Assembly (NCBI RefSeq): GCF_900215375.1
Contig: NZ_OBEF01000009.1
Coordinates: forward strand, 62,001 to 126,000
Direction: 5' to 3'
Source: Enterobacter sp. CC120223-11
GTDB taxonomy: Bacteria; Pseudomonadota; Gammaproteobacteria; Enterobacterales; Enterobacteriaceae
Length of the DNA stretch: 64,000 nucleotides
Shown here one piece after another: positions 1-8,300 of the stretch (within the stretch, counting starts at the first letter, position 1; each line of letters begins with the position of its first letter). Below the pieces are notes generated by a model. The model did not search any database, had not been told where the DNA came from, and saw only the letters and a list, made by a program, of their open reading frames with translations. A program made the position numbers and the translations under genes.

Positions 1-2
1 GG

Positions 3-416
3 TGTGCGTCGGTTCCTCTGGCCAGTACTGCAGAAAATGCGACTGCTAAATCATTCCCGGTCCCGGAAAATGGCAAGGCAGGCCTCTATGTGTACAGAGA
101 TAGCTTCGTCGGGAAAGCGTTAAAAAAGGATGTCTATCTTGACGGACGTTGCCTTGGTGAAACGTCCGACAGAGTCTTTTTCTATCAGCAAATATCAACC
201 GACCAGCCACACACGCTGGGCACTGAATCCGAGTTCTCACCCAATAATCTGACCCTCAATGCGATGCCCGGGAAGAACTATTTTGTTCGCCAGTACATCA
301 AAATGGGCGTGTTTGTAGGCGGGGCTGGGCTGCAGCAGGTTTCTGACATCGAAGGGATGCGTGTCGTTTCTAAATCTGAAGTAAAGTTAGCTGTGCCAGG
401 ACATTGCGATAACTGA
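3..416 (+). CDS. DUF2846-type lipoprotein, 5' end outside the window
   Basis: The reading frame is open from the left edge, so the gene begins before the window. The first visible codon is a cysteine followed by Ala-Ser-Val-Pro. This could be the lipidated cysteine of a lipoprotein, with the rest of the signal peptide lying upstream, but the lipobox itself cannot be seen. The remaining 137 codons carry a small beta-rich domain with the pattern G-x-Y-V-Y-R-D near the start and a V-Y-L-D-G segment, which recall the DUF2846 family of enterobacterial lipoproteins. Its function is unknown. An internal ATG at 90 lacks a good ribosome site and falls inside the domain, so it is not the start. It ends at a TGA just before a hairpin. 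The family assignment is from memory of the pattern. Confidence 0.6.
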   Translation, partial: CASVPLASTAENATAKSFPVPENGKAGLYVYRDSFVGKALKKDVYLDGRCLGETSDRVFFYQQISTDQPHTLGTESEFSPNNLTLNAMPGKNYFVRQYIKMGVFVGGAGLQQVSDIEGMRVVSKSEVKLAVPGHCDN

Positions 417-717
417 TCGCGGCAAAGATATCACCCAGCCCATATTGGGGCTGGGTATCACAGGCCAATGACAAGTTCATATTTAAGCCGTACTTAACAA
501 CGCTTTTTCCATTAGCTGCTTCAGCGTCATTTGAGCCGCATGAATCACCTCATTTCCCGCCCCTTGCTGTAGCGTAATACCGAGATTCCCCAGGGGTGGC
601 AAAATAGCATCAGACATCGATACAAAATTCAGATTGCATACACACTCATTCGTTTTCCTTCTACAAATAAACTGACTATAGTGGAATAACCAATTGAATT
701 AAGAAGGAATAGGTACG
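417..717. other. Gene-free stretch with a possible gene remnant on the minus strand
   Basis: Besides the hairpin at 433-456, the only coding-like signal is a minus-strand frame at 483-617. It has an ATG (complement 615-617), 44 codons and a TAA, and its composition looks protein-like (Leu/Gln/Ala rich, ending in K-A-L-L-S-T-A). I do not recognise it, and no clear ribosome site precedes it. It may be the broken 3' end of an older gene. The last 60 bases supply the promoter and ribosome site (AAGAAGGAA) of the DUF1398 gene. Confidence 0.35.
433..456. terminator. GC-rich hairpin after the lipoprotein gene
   Basis: A 9-bp perfect stem (ACCCAGCCC pairing with GGGCTGGGT) encloses a 6-base loop, 16 bases after the stop codon. 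There is no T run behind it, so it is a weak candidate for an intrinsic terminator, or simply an mRNA-end hairpin. Confidence 0.35.
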
Positions 718-1134
718 ATGAGTGAAGCGATTAATAATCTCAACGCCGCAATGCAAAAAGCTATCGCAGGTCGCCCTGCTGTAGGTGGATTTCCCTATCT
801 GGCAGAAACCCTCCGAAAGGCCGGAGTCATAAAGAATGAATGGGAGCTCCCTTCATGCCAAAGTCTGTATATCACTACGCTCGGGCCGGTAATGATGCCG
901 GGTCAGTATCTCACGACAAATCCAGCGGATATTCCGACATTTGATGAGCGCGCGCTTATCCACGCATTAAGGGAAGATCAGGCAGGTAAAACCACCTTCC
1001 CCGAATTTCTGTCCGCGGTTTGGAAAGCAGGGATTGTTCGATATAGCGTCGATTTCTCCGCTCGTGAAGTCTCTTATTATGGCTGCAATGGCGAAAGTTA
1101 TATTGAGGCCTATCCGGAAGTTCGTATTTGTTAA
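718..1134 (+). CDS. DUF1398 family protein (YbcV-like)
   Basis: This 138-residue soluble protein resembles the DUF1398 family, known from E. coli YbcV of the DLP12 prophage and from many short stand-alone genes. The recognisable features are the early aromatic segment G-G-F-P-Y-L, the middle T-F-P-E-F-L and the closing block around Y-S-V-D-F and V-S-Y-Y-G, typical of the family's C-terminal half. It has no signal peptide or membrane segment. The ATG follows a purine-rich ribosome site (AAGAAGGAAT) at normal spacing. No biochemical function is established for the family. It stands alone between two gene-poor stretches in an accessory region, which fits recent acquisition. The family call is made by pattern recognition only. 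Confidence 0.65.
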   Translation: MSEAINNLNAAMQKAIAGRPAVGGFPYLAETLRKAGVIKNEWELPSCQSLYITTLGPVMMPGQYLTTNPADIPTFDERALIHALREDQAGKTTFPEFLSAVWKAGIVRYSVDFSAREVSYYGCNGESYIEAYPEVRIC

Positions 1135-1436
1135 TCAAGCCGTCCGTTGACAGACATACACCAGAAAGTGTCAGCATAGTTGGCCGACAACGACTGCTTT
1201 GGCACCCAGCAGCCATTCTGACCCAACCTCGTCATAAGAAGGGAGTTATGAGCAAATCTTGTCGACGAGAGTGATGTGATTTGCAACCGGTCGCTATATT
1301 TTGCGGGATGACAATACCCAGCAGAAATGGCTGGAGCCGTATTATGCGCTGTCTCACTGCGAAGCTAAGACCGCGCGACTCCAGCCATCTATTGAAAAAC
1401 CGTCGCCTCGAAGGATTTGACGGTGTGATATCAGAT
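1135..1436. other. Gene-poor stretch between the DUF1398 and SDR genes
   Basis: No complete gene is seen. A plus-strand frame between stops near 1274 and 1417 reads as plausible protein of about 45 codons without a start, so it may be a decayed gene fragment. It contains a perfect 10-bp inverted repeat, ATGGCTGGAG at 1327-1336 and its complement at 1379-1388, separated by 42 bases. No transposase or attachment-site function could be assigned. Confidence 0.3.
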
Positions 1437-2186
1437 TTAAATCTGCGCCATACCGCCGTCAACAAACAGCTCTATGGCATTGATAAAACTGGCAGCATCA
1501 GACGCCAGAAACGCAACGGCTTTGCCGACTTCCGCGGGCTCACCAATCCGGCCCAACGGAACCTGCGCCGCCAGTGCATCAAACAGGCCCTGACGCTGGT
1601 CCTCGGCAACCAGCCCCCCTAATCCAGGCGTTTTGACCGGGCCCGGGCTCACGACATTCACCCGAATACCACGCCCCTGCAAGTCCAGCGCCCATGAGCG
1701 AGCAAAGTTTCTCACTGCGGCTTTACTGGCGCTATACACGCTAAAGTTAGCAGTCCCTTTTACCGAAACGGTGGAAGCGGTGAGGATAATGGATGAACCG
1801 GCACTTAGCAGTGGCAGTGCTTTCTGGACGGTGAATAAGACTCCGCGCACATTAGTCCCGAAAATTCGGTCAAAATGTTCTTCGGTTATGGCACCCAGCG
1901 GCAGCATATCTCCGCCACCGGCGTTAGCAAACAGAATGTCCAGACGCCCTGACTCTTCTGCAATTTGCGCGTAAACCTTATCCAGGTCGTCAAGACGTGA
2001 AGCATCGGCCCGAATCCCCTTAGCCGACGAGCCGATCAGCACGATGGCCGCATCCAGTTCCTCCTGACGACGTCCGGTGATGTAGACTTTTGCCCCCTGC
2101 GCCGCCAGTTCCTGAGCGCTGGCAAGACCGATTCCTGTGCTGCCGCCCGTGACCAGTGCAATTTTGTCTGAAAGTGGTTTGCTCAT
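1437..2186 (-). CDS. Short-chain dehydrogenase/reductase (SDR family)
   Basis: This 249-residue classical SDR is expected to be a cytosolic NAD(P)(H)-dependent oxidoreductase. The cofactor motif T-G-G-S-T-G-I-G lies near residue 13, the structural N-A-G motif near residue 89, and the catalytic Ser, Tyr-x-x-x-Lys set is present (I-L-T-A-S, then Y-S-A-S-K). The P-G-P-V-K-T-P-G segment and the C-terminal F-V-D-G-G complete the fold. An Arg (G-R-R) at the end of the second strand suggests a preference for NADP(H). The ATG is preceded by GAGG with 9-base spacing. The gene is divergent from a LysR gene, the usual arrangement for a LysR activator and its target. The substrate cannot be read from sequence. 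Confidence 0.85.
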   Translation of the reverse strand: MSKPLSDKIALVTGGSTGIGLASAQELAAQGAKVYITGRRQEELDAAIVLIGSSAKGIRADASRLDDLDKVYAQIAEESGRLDILFANAGGGDMLPLGAITEEHFDRIFGTNVRGVLFTVQKALPLLSAGSSIILTASTVSVKGTANFSVYSASKAAVRNFARSWALDLQGRGIRVNVVSPGPVKTPGLGGLVAEDQRQGLFDALAAQVPLGRIGEPAEVGKAVAFLASDAASFINAIELFVDGGMAQI

Positions 2187-2333
2187 TATTCATGTCCTCG
2201 GTTGTTGTTTCGAATTGGCCGTCATTCAGCCTGTGAACCAACTTTAGCCGCAGAGGAATTATTGATAAATTAGCATAAATAGAAAACACTATTTCCATTG
2301 GTGAATAATCAGATATCTCACGGAGAACAGAAC
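2187..2333. promoter_or_regulatory. Shared divergent promoter region of the SDR and LysR genes
   Basis: The 147 bases between the two divergent start codons are AT-rich (TTGATAAATTAGCATAAAT near 2262-2280). This is where a LysR protein would be expected to bind in order to control the SDR gene and itself. No single operator could be defined with confidence. Confidence 0.45.
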
Positions 2334-3245
2334 GTGGATCAGTTAATGGCTATGCGCGCGTTTACGCGGGTGGTGGAAACGGGCAATTTTACGCGGGCTG
2401 CGGATTCACTGAACCTGCCGAATGCCACATTAAGTAAGCTGGTTAAATCCCTGGAGGCCCATCTCGGCGTGCGGCTTTTACATCGCACGACCCGGCGCGT
2501 CGTCGCAACCCCAGAGGGTCAGGACTATTATGAAAAAGCCTCGCGGGTGCTCATTGAAATTGAGGAGATAGACACTTCGTTTAGCGCCTTGCAGAGCAGA
2601 CCTAAAGGGTATTTGCGTATTGATGTCGGCGGCTCTACCGCACGTGATGTCCTGATCCCGGCATTACCCGATTTTTTGCAGCGCTATCCGGAAATCAAAA
2701 TCGATTTAGGCGTGTCCGATAGACCGGTGGATCTTATTAGCGGCAATGTGGACTGCGTCATCCGCGGTGGCGCTCTCGATGACTCGTCGTTGATCGCCCG
2801 CCATATTGGTGATGCCTCGATGGTGACCTGCGCTACGCCTGGATATCTGAAAGCCGCTGGCGTGCCTGCGTATCCGGATGAATTAAGAAATGGGCATAAG
2901 CTGGTGAGCTATCTGTCTCCGCTGACGGGCAGAGCCTTTCCTTTTCGCTTTATCGTAGAAGGTGAAGTGCGGGAGATGAAGACGCAGCATCACATCGGGA
3001 TTAACGAAAGTAATGCGCATTTGGCGGCGGCCGTGGCCGGGATGGGCATTATCCAGACCTTTTACTATGCGGCTAAAGATGAACTGAACAACGGCACGCT
3101 GGTTGAGATCCTGCAGGCATGGCGTCCCGCGAGTTATCCTTTTTATGTCGTCTATCCCCAAAACAGGCACATGACGCACCGGTTACGCGTGTTTATTGAC
3201 TGGCTAACCGAGGTATTCCCAGCGGCACTGCGCACTGACCGATAA
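2334..3245 (+). CDS. LysR family transcriptional regulator
   Basis: This 303-residue LysR-type regulator has an N-terminal winged helix-turn-helix (residues about 1-60, including F-T-R-A-A-D-S-L-N and L-E-A-H-L-G-V-R-L-L-H-R-T-T-R). A periplasmic-binding-protein-like effector domain follows from about residue 90. It belongs to the CrgA-like subgroup, whose effector domain begins K-G-Y-L-R-I-D. The GTG at 2334 was chosen because GGAG sits 8 bases before it and M-D-Q-L-M-A-M-R-A-F is the normal N-terminus of this subgroup; the frame is open further upstream to a TTG at 2298 without support. It is divergent from the SDR gene, which is the likely target. Confidence 0.88.
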   Translation: MDQLMAMRAFTRVVETGNFTRAADSLNLPNATLSKLVKSLEAHLGVRLLHRTTRRVVATPEGQDYYEKASRVLIEIEEIDTSFSALQSRPKGYLRIDVGGSTARDVLIPALPDFLQRYPEIKIDLGVSDRPVDLISGNVDCVIRGGALDDSSLIARHIGDASMVTCATPGYLKAAGVPAYPDELRNGHKLVSYLSPLTGRAFPFRFIVEGEVREMKTQHHIGINESNAHLAAAVAGMGIIQTFYYAAKDELNNGTLVEILQAWRPASYPFYVVYPQNRHMTHRLRVFIDWLTEVFPAALRTDR

Positions 3246-3412
3246 TCATATCTCTTACGCTCCAGAAGGGCGCAAAAGATTCGCCAATTGCGCTTCTGTT
3301 GGGCCCTTCACTGATACCTGCCCTTGGGGTTATCCGCTCTGAACGGGGAGCGGACATCAGTCAGATCTAAACCGATGTCCTCATTAGGGCCGCAAGCAAC
3401 CGTCTTTTTTAA

Positions 3413-4588
3413 TCAGCAAGAACCGACATTTAACACATATCCTTTGCGAGAACTGAGCCAGGCAAAATAAGCCAGACCCAGCGCAATGAAGGATAAAATT
3501 GCGCCCGCCCAGTTCGGTGAATCCAGACCAAAACCTGCGGCAATGGTTACCCCGCCAGCCCATGCCCCCAGCGCATTTCCCAGATTAAACATACCAATAT
3601 TGACCGATGCCGCCATAGTGGGGGCACCCGCATGGCTGGCACGCTCCATTACCAGCTTCTGAATCGGAGAGACTGTCGCAAAACCGAATGCCGCCATCAG
3701 GAATACAGAGATGCCGGCAACCCACTGGCTTTCAACACCAGCCCAGAATACCAGCAACACCAGTCCCTGAGCCGCAAGGGTAACGAAAAGCGTGCCAAAC
3801 AGGGAACGATCGGCGAAGCGTCCGCCAATCCAGTTGCCGACGGCGAGCCCCAGACCAAACAGCACCATTAACCCTGCCACGCCGCCTGCGGAGAAACCGG
3901 CCTCCTGAACCATCATTGGTGCAATGTACGTGATGGACGTGAAAAAGGCCGCCGGACCGAAAATAGTGATCCCCATGACAAGCAGCACCTGCGGGTCAAT
4001 AAAGGCTCTCAGTTCGTTACGTAAAGCAATCGCTTTGCCTTTCGCAATATGTGGAACCAGTAGGGCTACGCTGGCCATCGTCAGCAGACCGATACCGGCA
4101 ATGACCCAGAATACCAGTCGCCAGCTAAAGGTTTGCGCAAGCCAGGTACCCGCAGGAACGCCAAGAAGATTGGCTAATGTCAGCCCCGAAAACATAAAGG
4201 CAATGGCACTTGCCTGGCGTCCGGGCGCCACTAGCGATGCGGCAATAATCGAACCGATACCAAAAAAAGCACCGTGGTTAAAGGAGGTGATAATTCGGCC
4301 CACAATCGCTATCTCCATTGTCGGCGCGATGGCCGTAATAATATTACCGACCGTAAAAATACCCGCTAATGCAATCAGCATGGCCTTGCGAGGGATCCTC
4401 GCACCGATAATCGTTAGCAGTGGTGCACCAATAAATACGCCCAGAGCGTAGGACGTAGCCATCATTCCCGCTTTCGGGATGCTGACGCTAAATTCGGCGG
4501 CGATTTGTGGGAGGATCCCGGCAATGACAAACTCAGTCAGGCCGATACCAAATGCCCCCACGGCGAGGGCGAAAAGTGCGATAGGCAT
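3413..4588 (-). CDS. MFS transporter, DHA1 family (YdhP/AraJ-like)
   Basis: This 391-residue inner-membrane protein has twelve predicted hydrophobic segments. It resembles E. coli YdhP throughout, for example the G-A-F-G-I-G-x-T-E-F start, L-T-S-x-N-H-G-A-F-F-G-I-G-S and V-N-I-G-x-F-N-L-G-N-A-L-G-A. The family comprises proton-driven drug or sugar exporters, so the inferred role is efflux of a small molecule. The ATG follows GGAG with 5-base spacing. It is divergent from an Lrp/AsnC-type regulator with 84 bases between, suggesting local control. The substrate is unknown. Confidence 0.85.
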   Translation of the reverse strand: MPIALFALAVGAFGIGLTEFVIAGILPQIAAEFSVSIPKAGMMATSYALGVFIGAPLLTIIGARIPRKAMLIALAGIFTVGNIITAIAPTMEIAIVGRIITSFNHGAFFGIGSIIAASLVAPGRQASAIAFMFSGLTLANLLGVPAGTWLAQTFSWRLVFWVIAGIGLLTMASVALLVPHIAKGKAIALRNELRAFIDPQVLLVMGITIFGPAAFFTSITYIAPMMVQEAGFSAGGVAGLMVLFGLGLAVGNWIGGRFADRSLFGTLFVTLAAQGLVLLVFWAGVESQWVAGISVFLMAAFGFATVSPIQKLVMERASHAGAPTMAASVNIGMFNLGNALGAWAGGVTIAAGFGLDSPNWAGAILSFIALGLAYFAWLSSRKGYVLNVGSC

Positions 4589-4629
4589 TGCAACTCCATT
4601 CTCTGTTTTGTGACTTAATAAAATTAGGT

Positions 4630-4643
4630 ATAATTAATTATAT
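4630..4643. promoter_or_regulatory. Perfect 14-bp AT palindrome containing back-to-back TATAAT elements
   Basis: TATAATTAATTATA lies in the 84-base gap between the divergent MFS and Lrp-type genes and reads TATAAT on both strands. It can serve as two opposed -10 elements or as an AT-rich operator for the Lrp-type regulator, or both. The role is inferred from sequence and position. Confidence 0.5.
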
Positions 4644-4672
4644 TCATACTTTCATTCAGACCGAGAAGCCCA

Positions 4673-5179
4673 ATGAGCGCATTTGATAAAGAAAAAGATG
4701 GCATTCGGCAGACAAAGCACAAACCAGTAGAACTGGATACCATTGACCGAAAAATATTAGGTGCCCTGGCGGAAGATGCAGGTCGCAGTTACACAGAGTT
4801 GAGTGAGATTGTGAACTTATCGGCCCCGGCGGTTCACGATCGCGTAAAACGACTGAAACGCGACGGGGTGATCAAGGGTACTGTGGCGGTGCTGGATGGC
4901 TGCAAGCTGGGACGGACGCTATTAACATTCCTGGTTATCGATACCAGTAGCTATCAAGCGACGCGAGCCCTTTTGCAGTTCACCAGTCGCAAGGAAGTGG
5001 AAGAATTGCATACCGTTGCCGGGGATGGCTGCGTCTTTATCAAAGTACGCGCCGCCGATACCGAATCGCTGGAAAATTTCCTGATGGAGATTCAGAGTCT
5101 TGAAGGTGTTCGCTCTGTTCGCAGCTATATCGCGCTTTCTACGTTCCTGGAACGTGGCCCATCACCTGATTCAGCTTGA
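4673..5179 (+). CDS. Lrp/AsnC family transcriptional regulator
   Basis: This 168-residue regulator has an AsnC-type helix-turn-helix at residues about 22-75 (D-T-I-D-R-K-I-L-G-A-L, then S-A-P-A-V-H-D-R-V-K-R-L). An Lrp/AsnC ligand-binding (RAM) domain follows, with V-A-G-D-G-C-V-F-I-K-V-R matching the usual core strand. The family forms octameric or dimeric DNA-binding proteins that often sense amino acids. It has an extra charged N-terminal stretch of about 20 residues compared with typical members. It is divergent from the MFS exporter gene, which is its probable target. The ATG at 4673 has a modest purine-rich site (GAGAAG) before it. Confidence 0.88.
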   Translation: MSAFDKEKDGIRQTKHKPVELDTIDRKILGALAEDAGRSYTELSEIVNLSAPAVHDRVKRLKRDGVIKGTVAVLDGCKLGRTLLTFLVIDTSSYQATRALLQFTSRKEVEELHTVAGDGCVFIKVRAADTESLENFLMEIQSLEGVRSVRSYIALSTFLERGPSPDSA

Positions 5180-5289
5180 TAAAGGCAGGCTTGTCAAAGA
5201 AACTCAGCTCTCTTACAAATAAGGGTCCGCTCCAGTCACAAACCTCCCCTTCCATAAAACACAGCCACAAACCCAATCCATCATCCGTA

Positions 5290-5318
5290 AAATAAAAAAG
5301 GCGACCCGAAGGTCGCCT
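5290..5318 (-). terminator. Intrinsic terminator of the autotransporter gene
   Basis: An 8-bp stem (AGGCGACC at 5299-5306 with GGTCGCCT at 5311-5318) has a CGAA tetraloop. On the minus strand it is followed by TTTTTTATT. It lies 19 bases past the autotransporter stop codon. Confidence 0.88.
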
Positions 5319-5336
5319 GTCGTACTCAGCGATTAA

Positions 5337-8300
5337 TCAAAAACTGCCCTTAAACCCAATACTCCCTGTCACATCCTTGCTGACCTCGCTTTGTCCACCT
5401 TTGTTGCTCCATTCGCGGCCCACTTCGCCGTAGAACTGCAGGTCAGGTTTCACGCTCCAGGTGGCACCGGCAGCGGCTTCGGTGCTGGAATAGCGCTGGC
5501 CTGCGGTCAGTTTCGTGGTAGCAGTGCTGTTGCTGAAACGGGTGTTGTCCGAACCGCCCATGCCCTGCCACAGATTGACGCGTACATAAGGCGTCACTTC
5601 GCCCTGCCGTGTCTGGTAGTGGCCCACCAGACGAGTGCCGATGCGTCCGGTCACAGAGTCCCCGGCGTTGATGCTCGCTTTGGTTTTGGTATCGCCTTTC
5701 ACGTCGATGTCGTCAAAGCTGCTGTGCTGCCAGATAAACTGCGCCTGCGGCTCCAGCTGCCAGCGGCTGTCGCCGAGCTGGTACGGTTTGCCGATTTCCA
5801 CCGAGGCAGCGAAGCTGTTGCCGTTCGGTTTGTAAGATTTGCCCTCGGTTTTCAGGCGCAAATCGTGGCGACCGTACTGCAACACGTTATCGACCCAGAA
5901 ACCGTTGTCCGCCGTCCAGGTGGCATAGCCGCCGAGGTACAGGGCGTGATCTTTGATATCACCCACATAGCCGTGGCTACCGCCCGCCTCGCCATAGATG
6001 GACGAACGGTTATCCAGCAGGCTGGCGTAGAGCCCGGTTTTCCATTGTTTGTTGGTCCAGATGTCGCTGCCCACCTGCACGCCGTTCATATGCGTATCGA
6101 GCGAAGTGCTGGCCGCATCGTTCAGCCGCGTTTTGCCCGCTTCACCCAGGTAGCGCGCCCAGACGCGTTTGTCGTCGTCGTTACCTTTGGCGAAGCTGTT
6201 CTCATCCCCCATGCGTTTATGCAGGTTACTCAGCACCGCCAGATCGCCGGTGCGCACGGCCTGCGCAATGCCGTTGAACAGTGGCACTTCTGAACGGTAA
6301 TCGGTTCGCAGATACCAGTTCTCGCCCTGCGCTTTCAGGTCACCCGCGAAGAGGTGATATTCAAACGCACCTGCTTCCAGGTGATCCGCGCCAAGGGTGA
6401 ACGCATCACGTGTCGATTGCGCGGTGGTCGTTGCGCCATTCAGGGCTTCCACCACTTCAATGCCGTTGCCGTGAGTCGGCGCGCCGAGACGGGTGATATC
6501 AATATTCAGCGTCGTCTGGCCGGAAGCCTTGCCGCCGTCGATCACCAGTTTATCCGCCGTGCCTTCGCTGCCTTTTTGCTGCGCGGCAAGATTGATGGTG
6601 CCGTTATCACCGACGTAATTGCCTTTTACCGTCAGTCGCGAACCGATATGCCCGCTGGTCAGGTTCACCGTCCCGGCGTTGTTCAGCCCGGCGATCTGCT
6701 GATTGTAGCCCTGCGTATCCAGCTTCGCGCCCTGGTAAACGGTATGAACGGAGTTTTCACTCAGGGTCTGCGTGCCGCCCGCCTGCAAGATACCGTTCAC
6801 GACACGGGTTATGCCGCTGTAGCTGTTATCGCCCGTCAGCACCGTGCTGCCGCTACCGATTTGCTGCACGTCCCCTTTGCCGCTGATGTTTCCACTCAGC
6901 GTCAGAGTATTGCTGCGGTTCACCACCAGCGCGGTATTATCTTCAACATTACCGATAATCGCCCCGGTGGTGCCACCGTTGCCCAGTTGCAGCACTCCGC
7001 CGTTAATCGTCGTGCCGCCCGTGGCTTTGCTGTCGGCGGTGAGCGTCAGCGTGCCTTTGCCGAGTTTGGTCAGCCTGCCGCTGCCGGTCAGCGCGGTGGA
7101 CAACGTGGCCTGATTGCCGTTGGTGTCGATGCCGCCGCCGTGTTCGCCGAGCGTTACCTGACGATCGGTGTCGAAGCCTTTGCCATACTGCAATGCCCCA
7201 CCGTTCAACGTCAGAGTGGTGTCATGCACGCCAAGATTGTTGTCGGCGCTGACGTTCAACACCCCGCCGCTGACTGTCGTGCCGCCGCTGTAGGTATTGT
7301 TGCCGTTCAGTACCAGAGTACCGACGTCGGTTTTGTCGATGCCGCCAGAGCCCTGGATAATGCTGTTGATGGTTGTGGTCATATCCACGCCGTCGACGGT
7401 GCCGTCGCCCACGCGCAGAATAGTGTCTGCGGTGTGAGTGTTGATCGCATCGCCCTGCACCACGTAGCCGTCGGTGGCGAACTGCGCGCCGCTGATCCAC
7501 ACGTCGCCGAGAGATTTATCAACGGTGACGGTGCCTTTGTCACCTTCGAACACCGCAAAGGCATCATCATCAAACTGCGCGTTCAGCGCGCCCGATGGAT
7601 TGGTGCCGTCGGTGGTCCAGTTGTCGTTCCCGGCCCCGCTCTGCCAGACGCCGTCACCGCCGTCGATGACGTTATTGTTTTTCTTCACGCCATCCTTGCC
7701 GCCCGCGCCGTCCCAGAAGCGCAGCTGCAGGCCTGCACGGTTCACCAGGTTCACCTGATGGTTGACCGATGTCTGCACGTAGAGGCTGTCCGCCGCTTCC
7801 GGCGCGTTCGCGATATCCAGAACGTTATTGTTCAGGCTGCCGGTGTAGTTGATCAGGCGGTACACCCCGACACCGAAGCTGCCGCCGCTGGTTTCGGTGA
7901 TGTTCAGCTTGCCGTCGAGGTTCAGGTCGCCGTTGACGTCGATTAAGTCGTTGAGCTTACCGCCAACGATGTACGCCTCACCTAACTGGTAATCGAGCTG
8001 CGAGTTCTGACTGAACGTCAGGCTGCCGGTGGTGAGTTTACCGACGCTGTTCAGATCCCGGCCTGCCGCAATGTGGCCGTTGTCGGCAACGCTTACCGCG
8101 CCACCGATGATGCCGTCCCCGCCGAGCGTGGTACCCGCATCAACGGTTACATCACCGGTCGCCGCGTGCTGATCGCCGTTTACCAGCAGCACGCCCTGTT
8201 CAACGTGAGTTGTGCCAGTGTATGTGTTAGCGCCTGTCAGGGTCAGCGTACCGTCGCCCTCTTTCACCAGGCTGCCGTTAGCGCCGCTGATGATGCCGCT

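Noticed and set aside
1327-1388. 10-bp inverted repeat ATGGCTGGAG as ends of a miniature element or an attC-like site
   Set aside because: The span is only 62 bases, without a direct repeat or known core sites. It could be chance.
3255-3300. Terminator between the LysR gene and the MFS gene (CAGAAG...CTTCTG inverted repeat)
   Set aside because: The stem needs a two-base bulge and no T run follows on either strand.
6354-7946. Long open frame (530 codons) antisense to the autotransporter, and several others across 5.4-14.9 kb
   Set aside because: They arise because the repetitive, GC-rich passenger codons leave few stops on the opposite strand. They lack ribosome sites and family motifs.
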